A stretch of 6,229 nt of DNA, taken from the NCBI GenBank assembly GCA_003533545.1, contig DQEK01000002.1:1-6229 (forward strand). The letters are read 5' to 3'. This DNA comes from Acidobacteriota bacterium (GTDB taxonomy: Bacteria > Acidobacteriota > Vicinamibacteria > Vicinamibacterales > UBA8438). A program made the position numbers and the translations under genes. Positions within the stretch are counted from its first letter, which is position 1. Each line of letters opens with the position of its first letter. Below, in pieces: positions 5,558 through 6,229 of this stretch. The notes under the pieces are model-generated. The model was not told the DNA's origin. It saw only the letters and a list, made by a program, of their open reading frames with translations, and made no database searches.

Positions 5558-6229
5558 CCGAGCGCCGAGATCGCCTCCAGCATCACGAAGACAGCGGAGA
5601 CGACGATCACAACGTCGAGAGCCAGTAACAGGTACTGGGCTGTTTGAAAAAAGTTCCATAGTTGATAGAGCGCTGCTAGCAGGGCTGCGGTCGAAACAAA
5701 CACCATTGGGATCATCGTGTAGCGAGCGGGCCGCCCGGCTCTTACCAGGACGATGCTGATGACAAGCAGTGTGAGGGAAGCTAGTAGCTGGTTGGTTGTG
5801 CCGAAAAGCGGCCAGAGCACCATGCCCCCGCTCAGGTCTGCGCCACCCGCTCCGAAAGCAAGCGTCAAACACGCAGCAACTGCCACGAATGTGGCCACGT
5901 AGCTGTTTCGAAGACCGGAAATACCATAGATGGTTCCCCATTCTTGGACGATGTAACGCTGGAGGCGAACGCCGGTGTCCATCGTCGTACCGGCGAAGAG
6001 TACCGCCATCACGGTCAGCAGCGTGGCCGCTGTCTCGTGCGGGAGGCCTGAGCCGTCTGACACGATTGTGGCACCTCCTTGGACAAAGGCTGTTAGGCCG
6101 CCACCCTCGAAGTTTGTGTAGATCGCCCGCCATTCTCCGAGGGACGCAAATCCAGCGGTCGTTGCGATGATCGCCGCCAGCGCCAGAACCCCCTCACCGG
6201 TAGATCCTAGATAGCCAACGAATCGCGCG
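5539..6229 (-). CDS. cstA: CstA-family carbon-starvation transporter, C-terminal part (N-terminus beyond window)
   Basis: Inner-membrane transporter of the CstA family; Escherichia coli members take up peptides or pyruvate. Only the last 229 residues are in the window, and the frame stays open to the right edge, so the start is outside. Visible family features are ARFVGYLGS at the left end of the fragment, then FAGTTMDTGVRLQRYIVQEW (78-97), matching the conserved FAxTxLDxxxRLxRYxxxE block, and LWPLFGTTNQLLASL (138-152), the highly conserved W-x-L-F-G-x-x-NQLLA motif. About six hydrophobic segments are present (roughly 12-30, 65-82, 110-128, 145-163, 172-194 and 198-220). It ends in TGA at 5541-5539. 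It is co-directional with the lys operon but separated by 223 nt holding a promoter and terminator, so it is probably a separate unit. A GTG at 6063 is internal and not the start. Confidence 0.92.
   Translation of the reverse strand, partial: ARFVGYLGSTGEGVLALAAIIATTAGFASLGEWRAIYTNFEGGGLTAFVQGGATIVSDGSGLPHETAATLLTVMAVLFAGTTMDTGVRLQRYIVQEWGTIYGISGLRNSYVATFVAVAACLTLAFGAGGADLSGGMVLWPLFGTTNQLLASLTLLVISIVLVRAGRPARYTMIPMVFVSTAALLAALYQLWNFFQTAQYLLLALDVVIVVSAVFVMLEAISALGRRTSA

Noticed and set aside
5495..6133. Long minus-strand frame of 244 codons over the cstA region
   Set aside because: It is out of frame with the well-supported CstA protein and its product is Arg/His/Pro-rich shadow sequence. Only its last 31 codons, past the cstA stop, are kept as the putative leader peptide.
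1..6229. Mobile elements, tRNA/rRNA genes, CRISPR arrays
   Set aside because: None seen. There is no transposase or integrase motif, no tRNA cloverleaf noticed and no regularly spaced repeats.

Overview
The window is bacterial chromosomal sequence. It has a sigma70-type promoter, Shine-Dalgarno sites, an intrinsic terminator and tightly packed co-directional genes. Most of it is a six-gene minus-strand operon, lysW-lysX-lysY-lysZ-lysJ-lysK (5315 down to 243). This operon encodes the second half of the alpha-aminoadipate (AAA) lysine pathway, in which intermediates are carried on the small protein LysW. The pathway is best known from Thermus/Deinococcus and archaea but also occurs in scattered other bacterial phyla. 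The promoter and Shine-Dalgarno sites argue against an archaeon. The phylum cannot be fixed from sequence alone.

Layout from left to right. 6-230 (+): a small two-helix membrane protein of unknown function, possibly cut by the window edge, converging on lysK. 243-5315 (-): the lys operon; every junction is an overlap or a gap of at most 7 nt. 5316-5538: a 223-nt leader/intergenic region. 5539-6229 (-): the C-terminal part of a CstA-family carbon-starvation (peptide/pyruvate) transporter, running off the right edge.

How the genes work together: LysX ligates AAA through its alpha-amino group to the C-terminal Glu of LysW. LysZ phosphorylates the side-chain carboxylate, LysY reduces it to the semialdehyde, LysJ transaminates it, and LysK cleaves lysine off LysW, which is recycled. 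All six parts are present with intact signature motifs. The first half of the pathway (homocitrate synthase and following enzymes) is not in the window.

The most interesting region is the lysW leader. Reading on the minus strand it shows a near-consensus promoter at the very end of cstA, a 31-codon leader ORF with Arg-Lys-Arg-Lys at codons 16-19, a small hairpin, a second hairpin spanning the leader stop codon, and a strong intrinsic terminator ending 10 nt before the lysW Shine-Dalgarno. A segment inside the leader ORF nearly duplicates the 3' arm of the terminator and can pair with the terminator's 5' arm over 9 bp. This is the layout of a translation-coupled attenuator responding to lysine and/or arginine supply. 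It was found by reading and hand pairing, with no folding or comparative computation.
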